From: a virus
IMG/VR virus record: IMGVR_UViG_3300032116_000147
Span: 1-64,000 of that record
Length of the DNA stretch: 64,000 bases
Strand: one strand, 5' to 3'
The notes beneath the pieces were generated by a model. The model saw only the letters and a list, made by a program, of their open reading frames with translations. It was not told the DNA's origin and did not search any database. Positions 37,661 through 47,327 of this stretch are shown piece after piece; within the stretch, counting starts at the first letter, position 1, and each line of letters starts with the position of its first letter. A program made the translations under genes and the position numbers.

Positions 37661-40105
37661 ATGATATATAAAGTTCAAAATACTGGTACTACTGATTATA
37701 TTGGTTTTTCATTTGTAGATGAACCGACATCAAATACCAAAGTTATTAATATACAACCGAATTACAAATATTTTGTAAATTCTATCTTTGGATTAATTTC
37801 TCCATCACCAACTATTGTTGTTGATTTTGTATCAAGTAATAATGATACTTTAATGATTTTTGATTCATGTTGTGGAAGTGAAAGTTTTTCAATATATGGT
37901 TACGATTCAACAACTAATAAGGCGTTAACTCCTTTTACAGGTTTAACAACTAATGAATTTTCTCCTTTAAATGAATCAATTGCTTTTGAGATAGTAGTAT
38001 CTTCTGATAATCCAAATACTTATTTAACAGGTTGTTTTGAATATATAGGAACAGGAGAAACATCTGCGACTACAATACATCCTTTACAATCCGTTGTTGC
38101 ATTCCCTATTAATAATTTAGATAAGTCAGATAACGTAGATGCAAATTTTATATCTACATGTAGTAGTTGTATATCTAAATACCCATGTATAGAATCTTTA
38201 ATATATTTCAAACTATGTTGTGAAGATAATACTAATCCAAATAATAATTTTGCTTTAACAACAAGTATTGGTACATTTATACCTGGAGAAGTTTACTATG
38301 TTTCTACTCCAACTTTTAATTGTTGTGCTGAGGTTATTAGTAGTCCTACTCAGACTATCTATCCAATTTATGATGTACCAATAACATATTTTCAGTATAA
38401 TGGATGTATTGAGTGTCTTGGGTCAAATCAAATTTGTTTTGAAGAAGTTGGAAATGAACCTGAACCATTTTATACTGCGGACACACCTTGTGGTGTGGTA
38501 TATGTGTTAAAAAATGAATGTGAACCAATTACTATTTACCCTGTTGGATTAGATTGTTTTACTACAAATATATCTTCTTATGGTTTATCTGATGGTACCG
38601 CAACATTGGTTATTTCTGGAGGTACACCACCTTATGTAATTTCTTGGAGTAATACAAATTTTATGAACGAAAATATAAATCAATATTTATATAATCTCCC
38701 ACCGGGTACATATCAAGCGACTGTAACTGATTATTATGGTGATTTTACAGAGACTGTTGACTGTGTGATTCCTGGTATTACACCACCACCTCCTGAGCCA
38801 ACACCTGAGCCAACACCTGTTCCGATAGTTGGTGATTTTTGTATGACTTTAAAGTCTTCACTAATTCATTTTCAAACAAGTGTATTTGTTGATGGAAAAC
38901 CAAGTTATATTAGTGATAACGGACTTTATAGTATTACATGGTCAGATATAAATCAAAGATGGTCATTAAATAATTATACAAGTTCATTTCAGGTATTAAA
39001 TAATAATCCGGTTTATCCACCAATTACAGGATGGTATTATGTTGGACAAGGCGGTCAACCAATAGTAGTTGAAGGTCAGTGTTTTTCTACTGAACTTTGT
39101 GTGTTTTTTAGTGGAGTTTGTGGTGAAGAATTCATTACTCTAACTGAATCATATGATATAGATGGAATTCAAACTTGGATTGGTGATTTACCATGTTCTA
39201 CACCAGGTGATTTTTTAATTTATTTTAATACTACCACTGATAAATGGGAGACAAGTGGTATGACAAATGTCGTAGGTATTACTGTAGAGGCGGAAATTGA
39301 TGGTTCACCTATTGGTATTTGGGATGTAAGTTCTAATGAATTTGAATTTTATAGTACCGATGACCCCTGTGGTAATACAGGTGTTTTAAAAATGAGTATT
39401 ACCAAAAATAACCCAATTAATGGTTCTGATGGAAACATAGTTATTAATACTGAAGGTGGGGTTTCACCTTACACTTATTCTATTGATGGTGGTACATCTT
39501 TTAAAAGTGTTCCTATTTTTAATAAACTAAATCCTGGATTATATCCTGTTCAGACTAAAGATGCTAGTGGTCAAACAGTAAACTCTGTTATTAAATTGAA
39601 TAATTTACCTTACAAAACAATATATAATGTTTCTTTAAGTACATCATTTGTAATCATTTCAAGTACAAGTACTATATTAACAAAAGAATATTATACAAAT
39701 GTTACAGTTTCACCTCCTATACCTAGCGGTTCAACTTTAACATTTGATTTGGTTCATACTAATGATTTTGAAACCTCCCCAAGTTACACTTCTGCAACAA
39801 TCACAACAAGTAGCGTTCTTACAAAAAATTCTTCAGTAGTTCCAATCACTTCAACATCTTTTGCGACAGGTGAAACTTTAAATACTTACATCACTTGTAC
39901 CTCTTATAATATTTACAGTTCAGCAAATACTGAAAATTGGAATAATATAACTATGTCATATGGAGATGTTGTTTTAATAACGACAAATACTACTGTAAAT
40001 AAAAATGAAAAGGTTTCATGTTATTTGGGACAATCACAAGAATCATATTCAATTGTTAATGTAAATATTAGTGGATGTAGTCCTTGTGGTATTTTAGTTA
40101 CTTAA
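37661..40105 (+). CDS. Modular tail fibre/adhesin protein (814 aa)
   Basis: A mosaic. Residues about 1-290 are unassigned beta structure; about 297-371 is one SprB-like unit (ISGGTPPYVISWSNTN, PPGTYQATVTDYYGDF). About 372-384 is a PEPTPEPTPVP linker. There follow two short modules with an LYSITWSDINQRWSL or FLIYFNTTTDKWETS pattern that recurs in the minus-strand 719-aa protein. About 575-645 is another SprB-like unit, then a Ser/Thr-rich C-terminal domain. Such modular build is typical of receptor-binding fibres. It lies between the SprB-like gene and a further fibre gene, with a TATTTATT motif after it. Confidence 0.6.
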   Translation: MIYKVQNTGTTDYIGFSFVDEPTSNTKVINIQPNYKYFVNSIFGLISPSPTIVVDFVSSNNDTLMIFDSCCGSESFSIYGYDSTTNKALTPFTGLTTNEFSPLNESIAFEIVVSSDNPNTYLTGCFEYIGTGETSATTIHPLQSVVAFPINNLDKSDNVDANFISTCSSCISKYPCIESLIYFKLCCEDNTNPNNNFALTTSIGTFIPGEVYYVSTPTFNCCAEVISSPTQTIYPIYDVPITYFQYNGCIECLGSNQICFEEVGNEPEPFYTADTPCGVVYVLKNECEPITIYPVGLDCFTTNISSYGLSDGTATLVISGGTPPYVISWSNTNFMNENINQYLYNLPPGTYQATVTDYYGDFTETVDCVIPGITPPPPEPTPEPTPVPIVGDFCMTLKSSLIHFQTSVFVDGKPSYISDNGLYSITWSDINQRWSLNNYTSSFQVLNNNPVYPPITGWYYVGQGGQPIVVEGQCFSTELCVFFSGVCGEEFITLTESYDIDGIQTWIGDLPCSTPGDFLIYFNTTTDKWETSGMTNVVGITVEAEIDGSPIGIWDVSSNEFEFYSTDDPCGNTGVLKMSITKNNPINGSDGNIVINTEGGVSPYTYSIDGGTSFKSVPIFNKLNPGLYPVQTKDASGQTVNSVIKLNNLPYKTIYNVSLSTSFVIISSTSTILTKEYYTNVTVSPPIPSGSTLTFDLVHTNDFETSPSYTSATITTSSVLTKNSSVVPITSTSFATGETLNTYITCTSYNIYSSANTENWNNITMSYGDVVLITTNTTVNKNEKVSCYLGQSQESYSIVNVNISGCSPCGILVT

Positions 40106-40120
40106 TTTTTAAAATTTATA

Positions 40121-40128
40121 TATTTATT
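40121..40128 (+). promoter_or_regulatory. TATTTATT motif 4 bases from a fibre gene start
   Basis: TATTTATT followed by AACG and ATG 40133, the same close spacing as at 19120 and 20075. Candidate promoter element of the recurrent type. Confidence 0.38.
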
Positions 40129-40132
40129 AACG

Positions 40133-42538
40133 ATGACATATATACTCAAAAATACATCCGGATTAATTAATTCAAGACTAACAGACGCTGGAAGATTGAA
40201 GTTATCAGAAGGAAATTTTAATATTTCTTATTTCCAAATTGGTGATAGTGAAGTATCCTATAATACTTTACCAAGTAGTTATAACCAATATAATACAATG
40301 GTTTTAGAACCAAACTACAATTCACAAAATTCAAGTTTTGTTCCTGAGACTAATAAACAGTACGTAAAATATCCATATTTTGTTCAAGGAAATAAAGGTA
40401 ATACATATGGTATACCTTTTATGGATTCTTCAGTCAGTTCAATATACAACAGAGCTGCTATGAGAGGATTTTTTACAGGTGATTTAACCGCTACCACAAT
40501 AGATTGGAGTGCGAGAACAAATAGCTCTTATGTAATTAATTCGAACTATGTTGTTGATATGTTGACATTAAGTGGTGGTACTTTTATAGATTTAATATAT
40601 TCGGGTTGTAATACTGATATTGTAAGGTTGCCAAAAGTAGGTGATATTATCACAATTTATTATGATGGTAATGGTTTAGATAATTGTTATTGTGAAATAA
40701 CTCCAACACCTACTTCAACAAGTGTTTTAACTCCAACTCCTACGCCAACACCTTCATCAACATTAGTTTACCCATGTAATACGTCTACACCAACACCGAC
40801 TCCTACTTCAACAGTATGTTTATCACCAACACCAAAAATTGATTGTACACCGACTCCATTACCTGAGTGTGTTACTCAAATTACAAACTGTTATCCTATA
40901 TTAACTTATAAGATTGTTTCAATTTGTGGGAGTTTAATTGAATTAGATAGACCAACTCCTGATTATAGTGTATTTTTACCTGGTTGTTATGGTAGAATTT
41001 TAATTTACCCATCAGATATGTTTGAAATATATGATAGTGTAACACCAAGACAACATTGGAAAGATGATGTTATTAATTTTGAATCAATATGTGATACTGA
41101 CCAATTTGATGTTAAAATTTGGAATATGAATATTCCATGGTCAGAAAGTCCAGCAGGATTAATCTCAACCTCAAATCAAGATTATACAAATTTTGGTTCT
41201 ATTGAATACTTGGGGTCAAAAGAGTATTTTGGTTACGCTTCTTCATCAGGACAAACTGATACCGATTCAGTTTACTATTACAATTCGTTTTCTGAAAAAG
41301 TTATTGTAACACCTGAAGAACAAAAATCGATAGCTATAATACATTATACTAATCAAACTATTGATAATTTTTATGGTGAAAAATTTGCTTTAGAACCATA
41401 TTCACAATCAATACAGAATGACACTTATGGTCAAGCAAGAAATTTCAAATTACATATTCCATGGTTAATGTGGCATAAATCACCTGTTTGTTGTAGTGGA
41501 CAAACATTTTGGGTTGACCCACCTGGATTTGATAATTTAAATTTGTTTGAGGTTCATTATATGGAGTCTAAAAAAAATTCGGATATGAATAATCCTGGGT
41601 TACGTTATTATCACTTATGGGATACAAATGTAAACACAAATGGTTATCCTAATAGAATTGGTAAAGTATTTCCTGATGATAAAATAGTAATAATTGATGA
41701 TGAAGAAATAATAGCGGCAATGTCTTATAAATCAAATAGAAACTGGACTTTACCCGCACCTAAAATTTCTTTAGTTACACCTAATACATGTGGGAATGAA
41801 TCAGTATCTAATGGTATTTTGACTGGAGATACTGAATATTTGTATGTTACTTATAGATTTAGTAATAGTAGTGCATTTACAGAATCATTACACTGTAATT
41901 ATTATGTGAAAATTCAAGGACCTAAAATTAATTGTAATACATATGGTGAACAAAATGTCGCGGTTAGATTTGGACCTGAATTTGAATGTTTAAATTACAT
42001 TAATGTTTTACCACTAACTTTAACTGGTTTTATAGGAGACTCATTCCAATTAATAGTACAAAAAGTTGAAGGAGATGCTAGACCAAATCCTGCTGAATGG
42101 AAAATTATTGATTATACCGAATATCTTTCAGCTACAACAATAAATGGATATATAACACAATCAGGACTTACGGGAACAACTTTTGTTGTAACACAAGATG
42201 ATTATGATACCGCACCAACTTACAATTTAGATAATTATATCGATTTACCGCAAGTTGGACAAACAGGAGTAACTCTAAACTTTGGAGACGAGTATTATTT
42301 TTATGGTTCATTAGAAACTGATATTCAAGCCACAATTTATGAAATGAAATATAAAGTTAATTTAGGTCAGGCGGAATTTCAAACTTCCCAAAATCCTTCT
42401 TGGACATTTGGAAATAATTCTTATATAACTGAAATTGGACTTTATGATTCTGAAAAAAATCTAATGATTGTTTCTAAAATGCAATCACCAATTTTGAGAA
42501 CAGGTATCCAACAGTTTTTAGTTAAATTTGATTTTTAA
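40133..42538 (+). CDS. Tail fibre/collar-like protein with Thr-Pro linker (801 aa)
   Basis: N-terminal MTYILKNTSGLINSRLTDAG, then RLKLSEGNFNISYFQIGDSE, looks like a tail-fibre N-terminal attachment domain. Residues about 190-244 form a low-complexity linker of TPTP and TPTST units. The remaining 550 residues are beta-rich and end LRTGIQQFLVKFDF. No enzyme motif seen. As the last plus-strand gene of the structural block it could be the distal fibre or a whisker-like protein. A 110-base gap follows before the resolvase gene. Confidence 0.6.
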   Translation: MTYILKNTSGLINSRLTDAGRLKLSEGNFNISYFQIGDSEVSYNTLPSSYNQYNTMVLEPNYNSQNSSFVPETNKQYVKYPYFVQGNKGNTYGIPFMDSSVSSIYNRAAMRGFFTGDLTATTIDWSARTNSSYVINSNYVVDMLTLSGGTFIDLIYSGCNTDIVRLPKVGDIITIYYDGNGLDNCYCEITPTPTSTSVLTPTPTPTPSSTLVYPCNTSTPTPTPTSTVCLSPTPKIDCTPTPLPECVTQITNCYPILTYKIVSICGSLIELDRPTPDYSVFLPGCYGRILIYPSDMFEIYDSVTPRQHWKDDVINFESICDTDQFDVKIWNMNIPWSESPAGLISTSNQDYTNFGSIEYLGSKEYFGYASSSGQTDTDSVYYYNSFSEKVIVTPEEQKSIAIIHYTNQTIDNFYGEKFALEPYSQSIQNDTYGQARNFKLHIPWLMWHKSPVCCSGQTFWVDPPGFDNLNLFEVHYMESKKNSDMNNPGLRYYHLWDTNVNTNGYPNRIGKVFPDDKIVIIDDEEIIAAMSYKSNRNWTLPAPKISLVTPNTCGNESVSNGILTGDTEYLYVTYRFSNSSAFTESLHCNYYVKIQGPKINCNTYGEQNVAVRFGPEFECLNYINVLPLTLTGFIGDSFQLIVQKVEGDARPNPAEWKIIDYTEYLSATTINGYITQSGLTGTTFVVTQDDYDTAPTYNLDNYIDLPQVGQTGVTLNFGDEYYFYGSLETDIQATIYEMKYKVNLGQAEFQTSQNPSWTFGNNSYITEIGLYDSEKNLMIVSKMQSPILRTGIQQFLVKFDF
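40700..40864 (+). repeat. Thr-Pro-rich low-complexity linker
   Basis: About 55 codons of TPTP/TPTST units in the 801-aa fibre gene, encoded by imperfect ACACCAACT-like hexamer repeats prone to slippage. The same linker type occurs on the minus strand at 45920-46168. Confidence 0.75.
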
Positions 42539-42603
42539 TTTCTTTAAGTTAAATGTCTTTACAATTCTAACATTTTAACGAATTTTATATAAAATAATAT
42601 TCG

Positions 42604-42626
42604 ATAGGTGTATTCTTGTTACCTAT
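42604..42626 (+). promoter_or_regulatory. Small hairpin in the resolvase leader
   Basis: ATAGGT at 42604-42609 pairs with ACCTAT at 42621-42626 around an 11-base loop, 22 bases before ATG 42649. An AAGGA lies at about 42629, too far from the start for normal ribosome binding. No convincing promoter boxes are seen in this 110-base gap. A role is uncertain. Confidence 0.25.
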
Positions 42627-42648
42627 AAAAGGATAACTAAATTATATA

Positions 42649-43251
42649 ATGAGTAAAAATAGATTAAAAGAAAGTCCAAAAGTATTGGGATTAGACGTAT
42701 CAACTCGCACAATAGGATGGGCATTATTTGATATACAAACAAAAGAATTATTAGAATTAACTCATGTTTCACCTGTCCCAAAACCAAAAGAGGAAAATAA
42801 AATTAAAGAACTTATTTTGAAAAGTGAAATTTTCAAAACAAAATTAGTACAATATAAAGATTTAGGTATCACTAAAGTTATCATTGAAGAACCTCTATTA
42901 AATAGTAATAACGTTTATACTATTCAAACCTTATTAAGGTTTAATACTTTAATTACTAAACAAATTTATGATGTATTGGGTATAGTTCCTGATTACATTT
43001 CTACCTATAACTCAAGAAAGTTTGCTTTTCCTGAATTAGTTCAAAAAAACGATAAGAATAAAATGGTATTGTTTGGTGGTTACTCAAAAGATTGTGATAA
43101 AAAACAAATAATTTGGGATTTAGTTGCAAAAAAAGAACCACAAATTCAGTGGCAATATACAAAAAACAATACTCTTAAAAAAGAAAACTTTGACCAAACT
43201 GATGCTTACGCTTGTGTTTTAGGTTATATGAATCAAGAAAATATTTGGTAA
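42649..43251 (+). CDS. RuvC-like Holliday junction resolvase
   Basis: 200 residues with a RuvC/RNase H-like fold: first Asp D16 in VLGLDVSTRTIGWALFD, central glutamates in KVIIEEPLL (about residue 80), and the C-terminal acidic pair D182/D185 in FDQTDAYACVLGYM. These are the metal-binding catalytic residues of RuvC-type resolvases, which cut four-way junctions before packaging. T4 uses the unrelated endonuclease VII (gp49), so this would be a non-orthologous replacement. It stands between the fibre genes and the inverted adhesin cassette, with only 5 bases to the convergent gene. Confidence 0.75.
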   Translation: MSKNRLKESPKVLGLDVSTRTIGWALFDIQTKELLELTHVSPVPKPKEENKIKELILKSEIFKTKLVQYKDLGITKVIIEEPLLNSNNVYTIQTLLRFNTLITKQIYDVLGIVPDYISTYNSRKFAFPELVQKNDKNKMVLFGGYSKDCDKKQIIWDLVAKKEPQIQWQYTKNNTLKKENFDQTDAYACVLGYMNQENIW

Positions 43252-43256
43252 AAATA

Positions 43257-45167
43257 TTATGGGGTTATCGTTACTGTCCAGTTATATGGTGGGCCTGTAA
43301 GTAATAAATAATCAGGATTAGTTAAACCTCCCGTTGGGGATTGAGTACCAGATAGGTTCAATGTTCGATTGTACAATGTATTGGATACAGCGATAGTTGC
43401 TACGTCATCTAATATAAAGTCAACCGCCGCAGTTTTAAGACCGGTACTCGCAAAATTGATTGATAATATATTGGTCATTGCTGAGAATGTTGATGTCCAA
43501 CCTGTTAATAATGAACTACCTACGGAAGTAAATGTTCTTAAAGTTGATGGGAAGTCACCTTGTATTATTTGTGTACTATTTATGAAATTATTATTACTAA
43601 TAGTTAAAGTTACAAGAGAAGTATGTCCCGAAAGATTTGTTGTTCCAGTTAATTCGTTGACGAATAAATCTATTGATGTTGCTCCTTGAGTATAATTAAA
43701 ATCAAAGTTTGTTAACTTATTTTGTCTAAAACTTATTGTTTTAATTGATGGTGGGAATTGTGTTGTCCATCCTGATAAACTAACACTATCTAATCTGAAA
43801 GTTTGTAATGACGTAGCACCTGTTAAATCTACAGTCCATTGTGGAACATATTGTAAAGGTCCATTATCACTCATATTAAAAGTCACACAACTTGTTGGGA
43901 AGTTACTTGTATATCCTGTTATGTCATTCAAATCCAATCTTAATGTTTGAATACTATTTGGAAATATAGGTGGTAATGTTGTTAAATTGTTATTGTCTAA
44001 TCTTAATGTTGTTAATGATGTACATCCCGATATTGTATTTGTAAATGAACTTAAAACGAGATTACTATTTAAATCTAAATTAGTTAAATTCGTATTTGCC
44101 GATAAATCAATATCAAAATTACGGATTCTGTTACCATTAAGATTGGCAATTTCCGCAGATACTGGTAATGTATATGTCCATCCTGATAATGAGGAATTAG
44201 AAAAAACATTTATTAATTCAAGACCTGTGCAACCCGATAAATTATTGGTCACATTAAGTATTGGTAATGATGTATTAAGTACAATGTATAATTCAAGGAA
44301 TGTTGAGCCAGTTGGTACCGTCACATTCAAGTTAGTTAAACTATTATTGTTTGTTAACCTTAAAGTTCTAAATGAACTACTTCCTGAAAAATTGTAGGTA
44401 AACCCTGACATATCAGTATTCTGAATTAATAGTTCTCTAAAGACTGGTAATGTTGCCAAATTAGTTGTAGGACTAAATTGGAAATTTTGAGACCCTGGAG
44501 CATTTGTATTATAGATATAAAAATCAACAAGTGAGTTAGGTAAACTCGAACTAAAATCAGTTAGAGTTGTACCTGATAACCAAATATCAGTCGCCGCAGT
44601 AAATGCACTAAAAGTATAACTATTCTCAATAATATCTGAAATGTTAGATAACTTAATCTCTCTTATATAATCTGTTGACAAAGATGATGAAAGTTGAAAA
44701 TTCTCACATGTTGCGGTAAACGTATTCAATGAATATGTATGTGTAAAAGAATAATCTGCAAATGTGAATGGAAATGGGGGATTAGTAAAATTAACTAAAT
44801 AAGAAGAACCATCACCCCAATCAATGTCAAAACTACTTACCGCGGCACTTCTTGCTTCTATAATAAGTGGATTAGTTCCATTTATATTAACCACTTGAAA
44901 ATACGGAGGTATAATTGGTAGTGGTGTCGGGGTCGGAGAAGGTGTACAATCATAAATTTCGAATCTATCACAACCATCTGAAGTAACTATTAAAATACCA
45001 ACCGATGGTGAGGTATCGAAAGATGGTGGTAAAAATATTGTAATACTTGGGGGTACTGATGTTAATATACTTGAAACCAAAACACAGTTGTTTCCATAAA
45101 CATCACATGTGTAGATTGAATACGGATTGTTTAAACCTGTTATATTTGTTAAAGTAATACTTTTCAT
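43257..45167 (-). CDS. Leucine-rich-repeat adhesin-like protein
   Basis: 636 residues on the minus strand. Residues 1-75 (ITLTNITGLNNPYSIYTCD, DGCDRFEIYDC) form a small module that also exists as a free 71-aa protein at 47328. A PTPTPLP linker follows, then a PKD-like module with IDWGDGS (about 115-121) and YSFTHTY. From about 165 to 610 there are irregular leucine-rich repeats (LTTLRLDNNNLTTLPP, TNLTNLDLNSNLVLSS). LRR surfaces bind proteins or glycans, so host recognition is likely. No signal peptide. Its ATG overlaps the stop of the 719-aa gene by one base (TAATG). Confidence 0.72.
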   Translation of the reverse strand: MKSITLTNITGLNNPYSIYTCDVYGNNCVLVSSILTSVPPSITIFLPPSFDTSPSVGILIVTSDGCDRFEIYDCTPSPTPTPLPIIPPYFQVVNINGTNPLIIEARSAAVSSFDIDWGDGSSYLVNFTNPPFPFTFADYSFTHTYSLNTFTATCENFQLSSSLSTDYIREIKLSNISDIIENSYTFSAFTAATDIWLSGTTLTDFSSSLPNSLVDFYIYNTNAPGSQNFQFSPTTNLATLPVFRELLIQNTDMSGFTYNFSGSSSFRTLRLTNNNSLTNLNVTVPTGSTFLELYIVLNTSLPILNVTNNLSGCTGLELINVFSNSSLSGWTYTLPVSAEIANLNGNRIRNFDIDLSANTNLTNLDLNSNLVLSSFTNTISGCTSLTTLRLDNNNLTTLPPIFPNSIQTLRLDLNDITGYTSNFPTSCVTFNMSDNGPLQYVPQWTVDLTGATSLQTFRLDSVSLSGWTTQFPPSIKTISFRQNKLTNFDFNYTQGATSIDLFVNELTGTTNLSGHTSLVTLTISNNNFINSTQIIQGDFPSTLRTFTSVGSSLLTGWTSTFSAMTNILSINFASTGLKTAAVDFILDDVATIAVSNTLYNRTLNLSGTQSPTGGLTNPDYLLLTGPPYNWTVTITP

Positions 45168-47326
45168 TATATGAAATTAGTAGGTATACAGAATGGTGCA
45201 AATTTTAATTTGGCTTGAGATGCCCCAAAATTTGCTCCAGTGGTTCCAACCATCGATGGTTGTGGTAACAAAGCGTAAGGAGATGTGTTACTAATCCTAT
45301 ACACTGAATTATCGTTTGTTACTAAATAGATTCTTGACGACTCTTCAAATATTGACGTAACTGTTTTTCCTGGCATTCCTGAAGTAATATTAATGTCAAA
45401 TTCAAGTACCCCTGTAGAACTATATTGTAAAACTCTTTGAGATGGACTTGGACTTGGTGTACCAACTAAAACAATAATTTTATTACTCGTATCTGTTACC
45501 ATTATATCTTTGTTAGCTAAATAAGTTGGTGGTAGTGTTGTAATATCAGTAACTACTGCAGTTGTTGACGTAATGTTTAAAGATACAATTTTATTCGGTG
45601 ATACCCCAAGGTTTGTACTATATAATACTGTATTAGAAAATGCGAAAAGAGAACCTAATGTTACAGGTGAAGTAATAATTCGATTTAACACAAATGACGG
45701 AGGACAAAGACTTATGTCATATTCCTCAATTGTTACATTATCAGCTCTAAGTAACCATAATTTATCTGTTGAATTCGCAATATCATTATAACTGTTTGGA
45801 AAATTACCAAATAAAGTTAACGTATTAGATGATTGTTTGTATGATTGTACGTTAAAACCGAGACCGCCAGTAGTTGTACCACGGAAGGCTACGAAAGTTG
45901 AACAATCATCAAAACAAGGTAAACCTGAAGGTGTCGGGGTTAGTGTGTTTGTAGGGGTTAAAGTCACAGTTGGCGTGACTGATAATGTTGGAGTATTTGT
46001 ACTAGTAACAGTCGGTGTAATAGTTGTTGTTGGTGTTACCGATATTGTTGGAGTAACAGTTGGTGTTTGAGTCGGAGTTTTAGTAATAGTTGGTGTTACC
46101 GTTGGTGTTGGAGTGACAGTTGATGTTGTTGTCACAGTTGGTGTAATAGTTGGTGTTGGTGTCGGTGATGAACTTACAGGTATGTTTTCGAAACAATCCC
46201 CACAAGTGTTAAATATAGACGATTCAATACTGGTAAAATAATTTCCTAAAAAGAACGTATATGAAGACCCAGGTGGTAAACCAACAAAATTTGGAACACT
46301 AGTTAAGTATTGCCAACAATCACCTGTTGTTGTTTTTAAAACAGTTAAAGGTATTGTTGTAATACTTGGTAATGTTTGAACAATATATTCAGTGGTAACC
46401 GCACAATTTCTAAATATGTAGAATAATGTTGACGGTAATGAAGTTGGTGGTGGTGTAACTGAAGGTGTTGGTGTTAATGTCGGTGTAGCGGTTGGTGACA
46501 TAGAAATTTGAGGTACACAAAGATTACATTCATTTAAATTTGCGTATCCTAATGGACCCGAAACTAGGTCAATTATGTTTCCTCCGATAGTATTATCATT
46601 TTGACCGACATACCAAAGACATCTTGAAACACCATCTACAATAGCTTCGAATATCATATAAGTTGAAAGCGGCACACCTGACGGAGTTTCAACGACTGAT
46701 GTTGTATAATACATAACACCATTACTACAATCTTGAAATTGTTTAGAACCTGGACAAAGAATTACTGAGTCAACGGTTGTGAATGTAACGTCTCCTGAAA
46801 AATTACAATAATAAATTACTTCTGGAGTGATTGAAGGTGTTGGAGTTAATGTTGATGTAGGTGTTGGAGTATATGCAGATATACTCACATTAATACCAAT
46901 TGATGGACAATAATTTGTTACCGATGGTGTTGGTGTTAATGTTGGGCTTGGAGTTTCTGTTGGAGTGTTACTTGGTGTTGGAGAAACTTCACAATCAAAA
47001 ATTGCGGTAAAATCTAAAACATCACAATTAACTGTTGGGGATGGTGTTGGACTTGGACAATTTCCTGTTGAAAGATAAACATTACACAAGTCAGGACAAT
47101 TAGAAATACATGGACTAGCCCCAAATAATATACAACTACCACCTAAAGAAGATGATAAACACCAATATTCAGAAGTTCCGGTTACATAATAAATGAAGTT
47201 CCCATTTGTCATTCCTGACCAATATTCTTCACCATTAAAATAACCTGATAATTCATAGTTATCATCTACATTAGTAATTTCAGTACCTGATATACAAAAA
47301 TAATTAATTCCACAAACTAAAGGCAT
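45167..47326 (-). CDS. Modular adhesin with Thr-Pro linkers and beta-propeller-like end
   Basis: 719 residues, minus strand. Cys-containing modules are separated by Thr/Pro/Ser/Val linkers at about 91-99, 115-136, 152-168, 277-299 and 387-469. The first module (NGEEYWSGMTNGNFIYYVTG) resembles modules in the plus-strand 814-aa fibre. After the longest linker, residues about 470-719 show four or more blade-like repeats (TDKLWLLRADN, NKIIVLVGTPS, SRIYLVTNDNSVYRIS), consistent with a beta-propeller. Likely a virion adhesin; no signal peptide. It begins one base after the stop of the 71-aa gene and is coupled to the LRR gene. Confidence 0.65.
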   Translation of the reverse strand: MPLVCGINYFCISGTEITNVDDNYELSGYFNGEEYWSGMTNGNFIYYVTGTSEYWCLSSSLGGSCILFGASPCISNCPDLCNVYLSTGNCPSPTPSPTVNCDVLDFTAIFDCEVSPTPSNTPTETPSPTLTPTPSVTNYCPSIGINVSISAYTPTPTSTLTPTPSITPEVIYYCNFSGDVTFTTVDSVILCPGSKQFQDCSNGVMYYTTSVVETPSGVPLSTYMIFEAIVDGVSRCLWYVGQNDNTIGGNIIDLVSGPLGYANLNECNLCVPQISMSPTATPTLTPTPSVTPPPTSLPSTLFYIFRNCAVTTEYIVQTLPSITTIPLTVLKTTTGDCWQYLTSVPNFVGLPPGSSYTFFLGNYFTSIESSIFNTCGDCFENIPVSSSPTPTPTITPTVTTTSTVTPTPTVTPTITKTPTQTPTVTPTISVTPTTTITPTVTSTNTPTLSVTPTVTLTPTNTLTPTPSGLPCFDDCSTFVAFRGTTTGGLGFNVQSYKQSSNTLTLFGNFPNSYNDIANSTDKLWLLRADNVTIEEYDISLCPPSFVLNRIITSPVTLGSLFAFSNTVLYSTNLGVSPNKIVSLNITSTTAVVTDITTLPPTYLANKDIMVTDTSNKIIVLVGTPSPSPSQRVLQYSSTGVLEFDINITSGMPGKTVTSIFEESSRIYLVTNDNSVYRISNTSPYALLPQPSMVGTTGANFGASQAKLKFAPFCIPTNFI
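45920..46168 (-). repeat. Long Thr-Pro-rich linker repeat in the 719-aa adhesin
   Basis: Residues 387-469 are almost entirely TPT(V/I/L/S) units. The plus strand shows repeats of GTTGGTGT-like hexamers. It is the largest low-complexity tract in the window and a plausible slippage site. Confidence 0.8.
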
Positions 47327-47327
47327 A

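Noticed and set aside
43240-43258. AT-only hairpin between the convergent resolvase and LRR genes as a bidirectional terminator
   Set aside because: The 7-bp AATATTT/AAATATT stem has no G-C pairs, so it is too weak to call; it may be chance in AT-rich DNA.
43369-46070. Plus-strand open frames opposite the minus-strand adhesins (for example 43369-43689, 43987-44397, 45837-46070)
   Set aside because: They are antisense shadows of the LRR and Thr-Pro repeats; the 45837-46070 frame is just the reverse reading of the linker (GVTVGV runs). The minus-strand proteins have recognisable domains.
43257-46168. Diversity-generating retroelement acting on the adhesin genes
   Set aside because: No reverse transcriptase, template repeat or accessory gene was seen in the window; the repeats are protein linkers and domain repeats.
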